The notes beneath the pieces are model-generated. The model did no database searches. It had not been told where the DNA came from and saw nothing but the letters and a program-made list of their open reading frames with translations. A program made the translations under genes and the position numbers. A stretch of 10,489 nt of DNA from the NCBI GenBank assembly GCA_916050055.1, contig CAJZJY010000032.1:1-10489 (forward strand). Direction: 5' to 3'. Of this stretch, positions 1-6,101 are shown piece after piece. Position 1 is the stretch's first letter, and each line of letters begins with the position of its first letter. Origin of the DNA: an uncultured Streptococcus sp. (GTDB taxonomy: Bacteria > Bacillota > Bacilli > Lactobacillales > Aerococcaceae).

Positions 1-1532
1 TTGTTGACTGTTGCTTCGATGACTGGATGTTTGCGCAAGTATTCCGCAATGAGCTCCGTCATGTCAATCTGCACCTCACGCACAATCTTCTCCGGCTTAA
101 ACATACTATAGTTTCCGCCACCAACTGCACGATATTGGTTTGTCACTACTTCTAATTCATCCGTATCTTGAACGGGTTTGCCATGATACTCTAGACGAGT
201 TACACGGTCGCCGAATGGTCTAGTGAAGTCTAATGTGTACTCGATTCCTTCGTACATATCGTAGTTGTAGAATTGAGGTTTTGGTTCCACATATTTAGGA
301 TTGAAGACCGCTTGCCCGTTTTCGACGATGAAATAAGTCGCCACACGCTCAAGAGCTTTTCTTAAGTCTTCCCCGCTCACTTTTAGAACGGCTAATGTAT
401 TTGGATAAATGTAGTTCGTAATCACGTCACGCATACGGATTTCTGAGTTAAATCCACGACCGTCATTGTTGAATAACGCAGTCCCTGAGATGTCTGCACC
501 GCTGGCTTCCATTTGAACCTTATTGATAAATTCAATATATGGATGTTCGCTTAAACGCGCAGCATGTGGATCTTTAATGGTCATATCTCCAACAACTTTT
601 CCTACTGGAGTATCTAACCAATCTTCCACTTCCGCTTGTAAATCGCTAAACATTTCTAATACGGCTGGATCTGCTGGCACATCTTCTGTTGGGTGAAGTT
701 TTGCTTCACTTGAAACAACCGTATACTTTCCGTCTACTTTTTCCACTTCTAAGCTGATTTCACCGACATATGCGCCGCGGTATCCTGGTTGAATCACTGG
801 CACGCCATTCACTTTTTGTGCAATCACACGGTGTTGGTGTCCTGTCACTAACGCATCGATTCCTTCTACTTGCGTCGCAATCGCATACCCTTCGTTTTCT
901 CCTGTTAAGAGTTCCGTTGGATCACCGCATGAAAGGTCGCACTCGAATCCTCCGTGGTAAGTTACAACGACAACGTCCGCAACTTTACGCATTTCTGGAA
1001 CGTATTTCTTCGCTGTTTCCAACGCGCTCACGAATACTAAATCTTTTACCGTTGCAGGTTGTTCCCAATTTGGAATATAAGGCGTTGTAATCCCTAAAAC
1101 TGCGATTTTCACGCCATCTTTCTCGAACACTTTGTAAGGTTCGCCAAACGCTGGCTTGCCGTCTTTTGTTAAAATGTTTGAGCAAAGAATTGGGTGGTTG
1201 TAAGACGCAATCGCTTCTCTTAAGTAGTCTAACCCATAGTTAAACTCGTGGTTTCCTAGAATTCCTAAGTCATAGTTTAAATAGTTCAATACTTTTGTTA
1301 AATCAGATGCTACTTTTGAATCTTGTTTACGAACATAGTAGCTTAATGGTGACCCTTGAATGAAGTCCCCGTTTTCGATTTGAATCACAGGACCATTTGC
1401 TTCTTCTTTTAAGCGACGAATCACAGTCGCAGCCTTCGCCGTACTGAATCCTAAGTCCATGTTTCTCTCTGTATAGTTTGTCGGTAACACGTACCCATGC
1501 ATATCACTAGTTTCAATAATTTTAATTTCCAT
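1..1532 (-). CDS. Cytoplasmic CpdB-like bifunctional metallophosphatase/5'-nucleotidase, C-terminus cut by window edge
   Basis: Predicted metal-dependent phosphoesterase of the 5'-nucleotidase/2',3'-cyclic-nucleotide 2'-phosphodiesterase family, releasing phosphate from nucleotides. My translation gives 510 codons and no stop before the left edge, so only a short tail is missing. The N-terminal metallophosphatase domain (about residues 1-260) has D10 and H12 in the DMHG motif, D56 in NGD, N94-H95-E96, H193 in TYHGG, and H232/H234 in GHQH, which are the usual two-metal ligands. The C-terminal nucleotide-binding domain (about 290-510) has CpdB-type signatures: FNNDGRG, ITNYIYPNTLAVLKVSG, PQFYNYDMYEG and NQYRAVGGGNYSMF. 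There is no signal peptide, so it should act in the cytoplasm, unlike classical exported members. The ATG at 1532 follows a GTGAGG ribosome binding site with 6 nt spacing. It appears to have its own promoter overlapping the end of the upstream gene. Substrate preference among nucleotides, cyclic nucleotides and UDP-sugars cannot be read from the sequence. Confidence 0.9.
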   Translation of the reverse strand, partial: MEIKIIETSDMHGYVLPTNYTERNMDLGFSTAKAATVIRRLKEEANGPVIQIENGDFIQGSPLSYYVRKQDSKVASDLTKVLNYLNYDLGILGNHEFNYGLDYLREAIASYNHPILCSNILTKDGKPAFGEPYKVFEKDGVKIAVLGITTPYIPNWEQPATVKDLVFVSALETAKKYVPEMRKVADVVVVTYHGGFECDLSCGDPTELLTGENEGYAIATQVEGIDALVTGHQHRVIAQKVNGVPVIQPGYRGAYVGEISLEVEKVDGKYTVVSSEAKLHPTEDVPADPAVLEMFSDLQAEVEDWLDTPVGKVVGDMTIKDPHAARLSEHPYIEFINKVQMEASGADISGTALFNNDGRGFNSEIRMRDVITNYIYPNTLAVLKVSGEDLRKALERVATYFIVENGQAVFNPKYVEPKPQFYNYDMYEGIEYTLDFTRPFGDRVTRLEYHGKPVQDTDELEVVTNQYRAVGGGNYSMFKPEKIVREVQIDMTELIAEYLRKHPVIEATVN

Positions 1533-1564
1533 AATGCGCCTCACTTTCTACAAATTCACACACT

Positions 1565-1592
1565 ATTGTACCATAAAAAAGCCCTATCACAA
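1565..1592 (-). promoter_or_regulatory. Extended -10 promoter for the nucleotidase gene
   Basis: On the minus strand, TTGTGA (1587-1592) lies 16 bp before TACAAT (1565-1570). The bases TGG directly precede the -10 and give an extended TGn motif. The start site would be near 1558, leaving a 5' leader of about 25 nt with the ribosome binding site. The -35 hexamer overlaps the stop codon of the DUF1697 gene. I see no strong terminator between the two genes, so read-through is also possible. Confidence 0.6.
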
Positions 1593-2138
1593 AGGTTTCT
1601 CTGTCTGCAGTATTTCTGCGATTTTATCAAATGTCTTCCCATTTCGAATCGTAATCGTCTTATAAAATGGTTGCTTCAAAATCTTCTTGTGGTAAGTCGT
1701 TTTTTGAAACTCTGCCTCATCGATTTTCGCCCAGAAAACTGCACCTTTCCCGATATAGACTCTCTCATTATAAAACTCAGAGCCTTCTACAAATCGGATA
1801 ACCTCACTCACATCTGTTCCCCGTGAGAAAAACAAAATATCTTTTCTAGCAAACTCATCCTTCCACCATTTCGGGAGCCCCGCCATTTCTTCTAAGTAAT
1901 CGTCTTTTGAAAGCAGCGCAAATGGAATCGAGAACTCATAATTCTCTTTTAATACCTTTTCAACTTTCAAAACGATTTTTTCCACACTCTCATCACTTGC
2001 GAAAAATAAGTTCCCGCTATTAATGTACGAATCCACATCGCTGAACCCTTCACCTCTCAGCAATTCCTTCAATTCGCTCATCACGACTTTATTTTTGCCA
2101 CCAACATTGACGCCTCTTAATAAAAGCACATACCGCAT
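1587..2138 (-). CDS. DUF1697 family protein
   Basis: This 183-residue protein matches the DUF1697 family in length and signatures: MRYVLLLRGVNVGGKNK at residues 1-17 and SYINSGNLFF at about 37-46, followed by alternating charged helices and a basic, aromatic C-terminal half. The fold is usually small alpha/beta, with no catalytic residues I can assign; the family has no settled biochemical role. It has no signal peptide or membrane segment, so it should be cytoplasmic. The frame stays open upstream to 2279, but the ATG at 2138 is the better start. The family's conserved N-terminus begins exactly there, AGAGGTGA sits 5 nt upstream, and a TATAAT promoter lies between the two candidate starts. 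It is followed by the nucleotidase gene 54 nt downstream in the same orientation. Confidence 0.88.
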   Translation of the reverse strand: MRYVLLLRGVNVGGKNKVVMSELKELLRGEGFSDVDSYINSGNLFFASDESVEKIVLKVEKVLKENYEFSIPFALLSKDDYLEEMAGLPKWWKDEFARKDILFFSRGTDVSEVIRFVEGSEFYNERVYIGKGAVFWAKIDEAEFQKTTYHKKILKQPFYKTITIRNGKTFDKIAEILQTEKPL

Positions 2139-2143
2139 CCGAT

Positions 2144-2151
2144 TCACCTCT
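2144..2151 (-). promoter_or_regulatory. Ribosome binding site fixing the DUF1697 start
   Basis: AGAGGTGA on the minus strand ends 5 nt before the ATG at 2138. Together with the promoter at 2163-2171 it rules out the longer upstream reading of this frame. Confidence 0.75.
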
Positions 2152-2162
2152 CTTGTCGCCCC

Positions 2163-2171
2163 ATTATAGCA
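2163..2171 (-). promoter_or_regulatory. Extended -10 promoter for the DUF1697 gene
   Basis: TGC followed by a perfect TATAAT (2163-2168) on the minus strand gives a consensus extended -10. I see no good -35 hexamer at 16-18 bp spacing, which extended -10 promoters can tolerate. The predicted start near 2156 leaves a leader of about 18 nt containing the ribosome binding site. Confidence 0.65.
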
Positions 2172-2219
2172 CACTCTCCATGAAACACGTTCCTCCCATC
2201 CCTGCACCGGTCCGTGTGA

Positions 2220-2260
2220 ATGAGGAACATAATCTAAAGAGAGCCCCCAACTTTCCTCAT
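2220..2260. repeat. Short inverted repeat beside the large palindrome
   Basis: ATGAGGAA (2220-2227) and its exact complement TTCCTCAT (2253-2260) form an 8-bp stem enclosing 25 nt. It lies between the DUF1697 promoter and the left end of the large palindrome. The wide loop makes it weak as a lone hairpin. It could be an extra arm of the neighbouring structure or chance. Confidence 0.35.
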
Positions 2261-2294
2261 CTTTGTTGTGTGGAATCACCTCAGGAGGCTTTTA

Positions 2295-2313
2295 GATGTA
2301 CGCCTTGTACATC
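2295..2313. repeat. Perfect 7-bp hairpin competing with the outer stem of the palindrome
   Basis: GATGTAC (2295-2301) and GTACATC (2307-2313) form a perfect 7-bp stem with the 5-nt loop GCCTT. Bases 2295-2300 are also needed by the outer stem with 2515-2520, so the two pairings are partly mutually exclusive. Confidence 0.55.
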
Positions 2314-2375
2314 GATTGCGACAGAAACAGCGGTTTTGTTGAAAGATTAGTGAGAACATCCATTGAATGCGAATT

Positions 2376-2409
2376 AGAGACACTTACGAATCCATTCGTT
2401 AGTGTCTCT
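2376..2409. repeat. Apical hairpin inside the large palindrome
   Basis: AGAGACACT (2376-2384) pairs with AGTGTCTCT (2401-2409), and ACGAAT (2386-2391) pairs with ATTCGT (2394-2399). The two segments are separated by one T-T mismatch. The arm therefore has 15 pairs and a minimal CC loop, which would open to 6 nt if the last A-T pairs melt. It is followed directly by a smaller hairpin, TTTGA (2409-2413) with TCAAA (2418-2422), and by the palindrome GACTCGAGTC (2437-2446). Confidence 0.7.
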
Positions 2410-2546
2410 TTGAGGCTTCAAAGACGAGAGACCCTAGACTCGAGTCGGTGGCTCACTAATTCTCTTTCAACAATTAAAACCGCCTGTTTCTAAGCAATCT
2501 ACCACCTCAGCCCATACACCTAAAAGCCTCCCCCGAAGGGGCCTCC

Positions 2547-2600
2547 CAGCACCAACCCACTTTACAGCACCTAAACACATTCCAACACCGAAACACATCT
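2547..2600. repeat. Three degenerate 18-bp tandem repeats
   Basis: Units start at 2547, 2565 and 2583 with consensus CARCACC followed by an A-rich stretch and CACAT or similar. The second and third units differ at only 2 of their first 16 positions; the first is more diverged. They lie between the operon terminator and the large palindrome, in a locally C-rich, G-poor plus strand. No gene is supported here. Confidence 0.5.
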
Positions 2601-2614
2601 TCCGCATCCCACAC

Positions 2615-2645
2615 AAAAAGCCTGAGGAAAATTCCCCAGGCTTTC
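2615..2645 (-). terminator. Intrinsic terminator of the Ugp-like operon
   Basis: On the minus strand, AAAGCCTGGGG (2634-2644) pairs with CCTCAGGCTTT (2617-2627), with one G-T pair and a 6-nt loop, and continues into a T run. It lies 35 nt beyond the stop codon of the solute-binding protein gene and closes the five-gene operon. Confidence 0.85.
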
Positions 2646-2679
2646 GTTGTGATTGTGTTGTGAATGAACTTATATGTGA

Positions 2680-3975
2680 TTATTGATTCCACGCTGCATC
2701 AAATTGTGCTTTAGAATCTTGGATTAATTGATCTACATTGCCGTTTTGAGTTGTAAAGATTTTTTCTAAAATCGTACGAACTTCTGCGTATGCAGGATCA
2801 GAGTTTTCAACTACAGGAATTGAGAATAAATTCTTAGTAGCATCTGCTAAGATTTTAGGAACTTTAGAACCTGAATTCTTGTATTCATCTTTTTCTAACA
2901 CTGAAGCAACGGTTGGCATGTAACCAGTTTGTTGTGCCCAGTATAATTGAGATTCAGGTGAAGATAAGAATTTCAAGTATAAGAATGCTGCAGTACGTTG
3001 TTCTTCAGTTGTAGAACCTTCAAACATGTAAATATCAGTACCTTGTTGTAGGTTGTATTTCTCAGGACGAGCAGCTACTCCGTATTCGAAACCAGCTTCT
3101 TTAGCACCTTTAGCTACGAATGATTCACCAGCTGTTGAACCAACATACATAGCTACTTTTTTGTTTTGGAATGGTCCTGATAAATATTTATCTGAACCAG
3201 CTACACGGAAGTATCCATCCTTAATTCCATCCGCGTAGTATTTAACAACTTCTTTTGAAGCGTCACTTGCGAAGTCTAATTCTTTAGTGAAGTCAATGCC
3301 TTTGTTCTTCATACCAATTGCATAGTAGTTGTTTAATGAGTCGAAACCAGCACCAACAACTTCGTGGTTAGATTTTTCGTAAATTGTTTTAGCTGCTTCT
3401 TTTAATTCATCTAAAGTAGTTGGAACTTTAACACCGTATTGTTTCAAGATATCTGCATTGTAGAATAATACTTCTGTAGATTTGTTGAATGGGATACCGT
3501 ATTGTACTCCTTTGATTTTAGCACCTTCCATTAAGTCTGAACGGATTTCTTCACCTTTCTTGAATCCGATTGTTTCATTTTCAATGTATGGTTTGAAGTC
3601 TACCAATGTATCTTGCTCAGCAGCATTGAATAACCAGTTAGGATATGCTTGAGTGATTGTTGGTAAGTCTTTTGGTGAAGTTAAAGTTGAGTTAATTTTA
3701 GCTTGTAAATCTTTGTATGAAGATTGGTTTTGTAACTCTACTTTGATATTTGGATTAGCTTTCATGAAGTCTTCTGTTAATTTTTGAAGAGCTTTTTCAA
3801 GCTGCCCGTTCATAGCATGCCAGAAAGTGATTGTAGTTTCTGATTTAACCTCTGTTACGATGTCTTTTTTAGTTTCAGCTTGTTGTGAGCTGTTTGATGA
3901 GTTAGCTCCACATGCTGTTAACGCTACAACTGATGCAGTTGCTAGTGTCGCTTTTACTAAAGATTTGAATTTCAT
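2680..3975 (-). CDS. ugpB: UgpB-like extracellular solute-binding lipoprotein
   Basis: Substrate receptor of an ABC importer, anchored to the outer face of the membrane. The 431-residue protein starts with a lipoprotein signal peptide: MKFKSLVK, a hydrophobic core, and the lipobox L19-T20-A21-C22, with C22 the lipid-modified residue. A Ser/Asn/Gln-rich linker follows. The mature part is a family 1 solute-binding protein: TITFWHAMNG at its start, then PTITQAYPNWLF, GIPFNKSTEVLFYN and VPTTLDELKEAAKTI, matching the glycerol-3-phosphate/sugar receptor group. The ATG has AAAGGAG 7-8 nt upstream. It is the last gene of the operon, 27 nt after the hydrolase, and a terminator follows. Glycerol-3-phosphate or a glycerophosphodiester is the likely ligand class by family and neighbours, but related receptors bind oligosaccharides, so the symbol is provisional. 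Confidence 0.88.
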   Translation of the reverse strand: MKFKSLVKATLATASVVALTACGANSSNSSQQAETKKDIVTEVKSETTITFWHAMNGQLEKALQKLTEDFMKANPNIKVELQNQSSYKDLQAKINSTLTSPKDLPTITQAYPNWLFNAAEQDTLVDFKPYIENETIGFKKGEEIRSDLMEGAKIKGVQYGIPFNKSTEVLFYNADILKQYGVKVPTTLDELKEAAKTIYEKSNHEVVGAGFDSLNNYYAIGMKNKGIDFTKELDFASDASKEVVKYYADGIKDGYFRVAGSDKYLSGPFQNKKVAMYVGSTAGESFVAKGAKEAGFEYGVAARPEKYNLQQGTDIYMFEGSTTEEQRTAAFLYLKFLSSPESQLYWAQQTGYMPTVASVLEKDEYKNSGSKVPKILADATKNLFSIPVVENSDPAYAEVRTILEKIFTTQNGNVDQLIQDSKAQFDAAWNQ

Positions 3976-4002
3976 TTTCCTTCTCCTTTTGTTATATAGT
4001 TT

Positions 4003-5295
4003 TTACAACACAATTTTTTCGCCGCGATACGGCAATATTCTGTCACCATACGGATTTACCAGAAGTTCTGGTTTTAACGTATGAATTGGAACCAAACATT
4101 TAGGCTCAATCATCGCAATAATACGGTCTAAATCGTCCGGTTTTGCGTGACCTGAGCAAGCTAGGCGTACAAACTCAATGTGTTTTTCCGCCAATAAATC
4201 AAGAAACGGTTGATAGTGTGGATCAAAGTCCCCAAGAGGCTGCGCATCGCTATGGATGTATAAGCTTCCCTCCTGCAAACGTTCGAAATGGTCGACGGCT
4301 TGCCATAGGTACTTCGAAGTATCCTCTAACAACGTTTGATATGAAATTTCTAAAGTAGGATCAAGTTCGTCGAGTTTTGGAGCTCCTTCTCTATAGTAGT
4401 AATGAGCTTCTTTTTGGAATACTTCTTTCAGAAGTGCAGCCATCGTTGCTTCAAGAACAACAGTACGGCTTGTTCCTTCGACGATTTTTTCAAAGCGACG
4501 GACATTTGCTGGATAGCCATTAAATGTGATTTGTCGATTTGGATTTTCTTGTTCGAGGCGAGCAATATGACGAATCACATCTTCCTCGTTTTCAGGTTTA
4601 ATTTCGTCCTCAACCTCTTTACGGTCCCCAAAGCTAATCGATACACCTTCCATCATTAAGATGTCGGTATGTTTTGCCTTCTTACAAAACTCAATCGTGT
4701 CTTCGGCGTTATGTCCGTGAAGTCGTAAGTCCCCTGTATACGTAATATGATGGCCAGGTGTTTTAATGATTAAAGCAGCAGCCCCGTATGCGTCATGATC
4801 AACACGCACGATTTCTACTTCGATTTCCCCAACCTGAATCACGTCTCCAGCATCTAACCCAATCATGTCTCTTGTAAATGTATCGTCTTCAAACGGTGAT
4901 GGTAGTAAGAACACACCATTGCGGTTGAGTGAATTTACAATCATTTTCGTTTCCTTCAATGTATATAAAGGAATGTTTGGGTCTAAATAATTCAACATTC
5001 TTGTATGGTCCAAATGCGCATGTGAGATAAAGACTGCCGTGTTAGCATAGTCTTTATCTTCATCCCCTTCGTATTTGTAAGGGATACGTGCATCGTACAT
5101 ATTTTTTAAATGTGGAATCACTTTATGGTCAGTGAGTGTTTGCACCGATTCATCGGGCAGTTCTAATTCTGGTAAAAACTCAGTCCCGAAGTCGAAGAAG
5201 ATATGACTATCTTTATACGCTACTTCGATGACCGTTCCACCGATTGTTAAAATGCCGCTATGAAAGGTAATCGTTGTTTTATCCTTTGATACCAT
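4003..5295 (-). CDS. Beta-CASP/RNase J-like metallo-beta-lactamase fold hydrolase
   Basis: Predicted zinc-dependent phosphodiesterase of 430 residues, cytoplasmic, with no signal peptide. Motif II is H92-A-H94-L-D96-H97. A motif III-like histidine lies in VDHDAYG (H167), motif IV is the aspartate of TYTGD (D189), and DILMMEG (211-217) resembles the family's LxxES strand. The C-terminal SGHAKPDDL (381-389) and VPIHT (402-406, H405) match the RNA-metabolising MBL motif seen in RNase J. It is shorter than RNase J (about 555 residues), lacking its C-terminal extension. The frame extends to 5334, but I choose the ATG at 5295: AGAGGGG lies 9 nt upstream, and the fold begins directly after it. This start overlaps the upstream permease by 17 nt, implying translational coupling. 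Its position inside a transporter operon suggests work on an imported phosphodiester, but an RNA substrate is equally possible. Confidence 0.85.
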   Translation of the reverse strand: MVSKDKTTITFHSGILTIGGTVIEVAYKDSHIFFDFGTEFLPELELPDESVQTLTDHKVIPHLKNMYDARIPYKYEGDEDKDYANTAVFISHAHLDHTRMLNYLDPNIPLYTLKETKMIVNSLNRNGVFLLPSPFEDDTFTRDMIGLDAGDVIQVGEIEVEIVRVDHDAYGAAALIIKTPGHHITYTGDLRLHGHNAEDTIEFCKKAKHTDILMMEGVSISFGDRKEVEDEIKPENEEDVIRHIARLEQENPNRQITFNGYPANVRRFEKIVEGTSRTVVLEATMAALLKEVFQKEAHYYYREGAPKLDELDPTLEISYQTLLEDTSKYLWQAVDHFERLQEGSLYIHSDAQPLGDFDPHYQPFLDLLAEKHIEFVRLACSGHAKPDDLDRIIAMIEPKCLVPIHTLKPELLVNPYGDRILPYRGEKIVL

Positions 5296-6097
5296 TCTTC
5301 GCAACCCCTCTAATAATTTCTTTTCTGAATACAAAGTAAATTAACAGAATTGGGATAACCGTTAAAGTTGCTGCGGCCATTTGTAAGTGAACATCACTTC
5401 CGGCTTCTGTCGTGAAGGCAGAAAGTCCGTTATTTAATAGACGGAACTCTTTCGTATTTGTAACCAATAATGGCCATAGGAATGAATTCCAGCTTTGGAT
5501 GAATGTTAAAATCCCTACTGTTACCAATGCTGGTTTACACATTGGCACTAAAATGCGGCGGATGTATTCTAAATCACTCGCGCCATCAATTTTAGCGGCT
5601 TTGTAGAATGTACTTGGGATTCCTTTTAAGTATCCGTTCAAGTAGTAAATATAGAAGATACTTGTTAAGAACGGAATGATTAACGCTACATAAGTGTTTA
5701 ATAACCCTAATTGAGCGATTGTTTGGTAGTTTGTAAAGATGATTGATTCGTAAGGAACCATTAATAGTGAAACTAAAATCATCATGACAATGTTTTTCCC
5801 TTTGAACTGTAAGCTTGTTACAGCAAAGGCAGCTAGTAATGAAGTAATTACTGTTGCCACTGTTGTAAATAGAGACACGAATAATGTGTTTCCGAAGTAA
5901 CGTAAGAATGGCGCACGGCTAAATACTTCTAAGTAGTTACTAAATTTGAATGAACTTGGGATGAATGACGGTGGAATGCTTGTTGCTTCCGCGTATGTCA
6001 TTAACCCAGTCATTACCATGTAAATAAATGGGAATACTGTAATCAACGCTAAGAAAATTAAAAGCGCGATTGAAAAACCGTTAAATACTTTTTTCAT
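5279..6097 (-). CDS. ugpE: UgpE-like ABC permease
   Basis: Second membrane subunit of the importer, 272 residues, MalG/UgpE type (binding-protein-dependent transport inner membrane component). It has about six membrane segments, the first near residues 8-30 and the last near 243-257. The cytoplasmic EAA coupling loop, which docks on the ATPase, is at about 162-186 (YKAAKIDGASDLEYIRRILVP). The C-terminal tail GVAKNGIKG is typical of the family. GGAGGG lies about 8 nt before the ATG, and only 4 nt separate it from the preceding permease. Its end overlaps the hydrolase start by 17 nt. Carbohydrate-importer permeases are very similar, so the symbol rests mainly on context. Confidence 0.88.
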   Translation of the reverse strand: MKKVFNGFSIALLIFLALITVFPFIYMVMTGLMTYAEATSIPPSFIPSSFKFSNYLEVFSRAPFLRYFGNTLFVSLFTTVATVITSLLAAFAVTSLQFKGKNIVMMILVSLLMVPYESIIFTNYQTIAQLGLLNTYVALIIPFLTSIFYIYYLNGYLKGIPSTFYKAAKIDGASDLEYIRRILVPMCKPALVTVGILTFIQSWNSFLWPLLVTNTKEFRLLNNGLSAFTTEAGSDVHLQMAAATLTVIPILLIYFVFRKEIIRGVAKNGIKG

Positions 6098-6101
6098 CTT
6101 C

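Larger units (their letters stand above)
2284..2531. repeat. Large nested imperfect palindrome; candidate structured RNA or miniature inverted-repeat element
   Basis: A 248-bp inverted-repeat structure occupies the gap between the solute-receptor gene and the DUF1697 gene. Outer stem: GGAGGCTTTTAG (2284-2295) pairs with 2520-2531 for 12 bp; after one mismatch, TGTA (2297-2300) pairs with 2515-2518. Main stem: 2314-2319 with 2494-2499 (6 bp), 2323-2330 with 2484-2491 (8 bp), 2331-2337 with 2476-2482 (7 bp), 2338-2346 with 2463-2471 (9 bp), and 2347-2354 with 2452-2459 (8 bp). That is 38 bp broken only by small bulges. The apical region 2355-2451 holds further hairpins. The arms differ by small insertions, so they are not a fresh duplication. 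No transposase, clear target-site duplication or dedicated promoter is visible. I do not recognise a known RNA family. A 6S-like rod RNA, a MITE or an ERIC/RUP-like palindrome are the alternatives. Confidence 0.75.

Noticed and set aside
2139..2279. 47-codon N-terminal extension of the DUF1697 frame
   Set aside because: The family's conserved start begins at the ATG at 2138, which has a good ribosome binding site; the TATAAT promoter lies inside the extension.
2153..2350. Plus-strand frame across the DUF1697 promoter and left palindrome arm
   Set aside because: No ribosome binding site, no recognisable domain, and it overlaps regulatory sequence of the opposite gene.
2284..2531. CRISPR array, T-box or attC interpretation of the palindrome
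   Set aside because: There are no regularly spaced direct repeats, no T-box GGTGG antiterminator core in the right place, and no integron-type core sites.
2507..2692. 61-codon minus-strand frame after the solute receptor
   Set aside because: It starts inside the receptor gene, runs through the terminator and the 18-bp repeats, has a composition unlike a protein (Cys/Trp rich), and lacks a convincing ribosome binding site.
5296..5334. Thirteen-residue upstream extension of the hydrolase
   Set aside because: It lies deeper inside the permease gene without a ribosome binding site; the ATG at 5295 has one.
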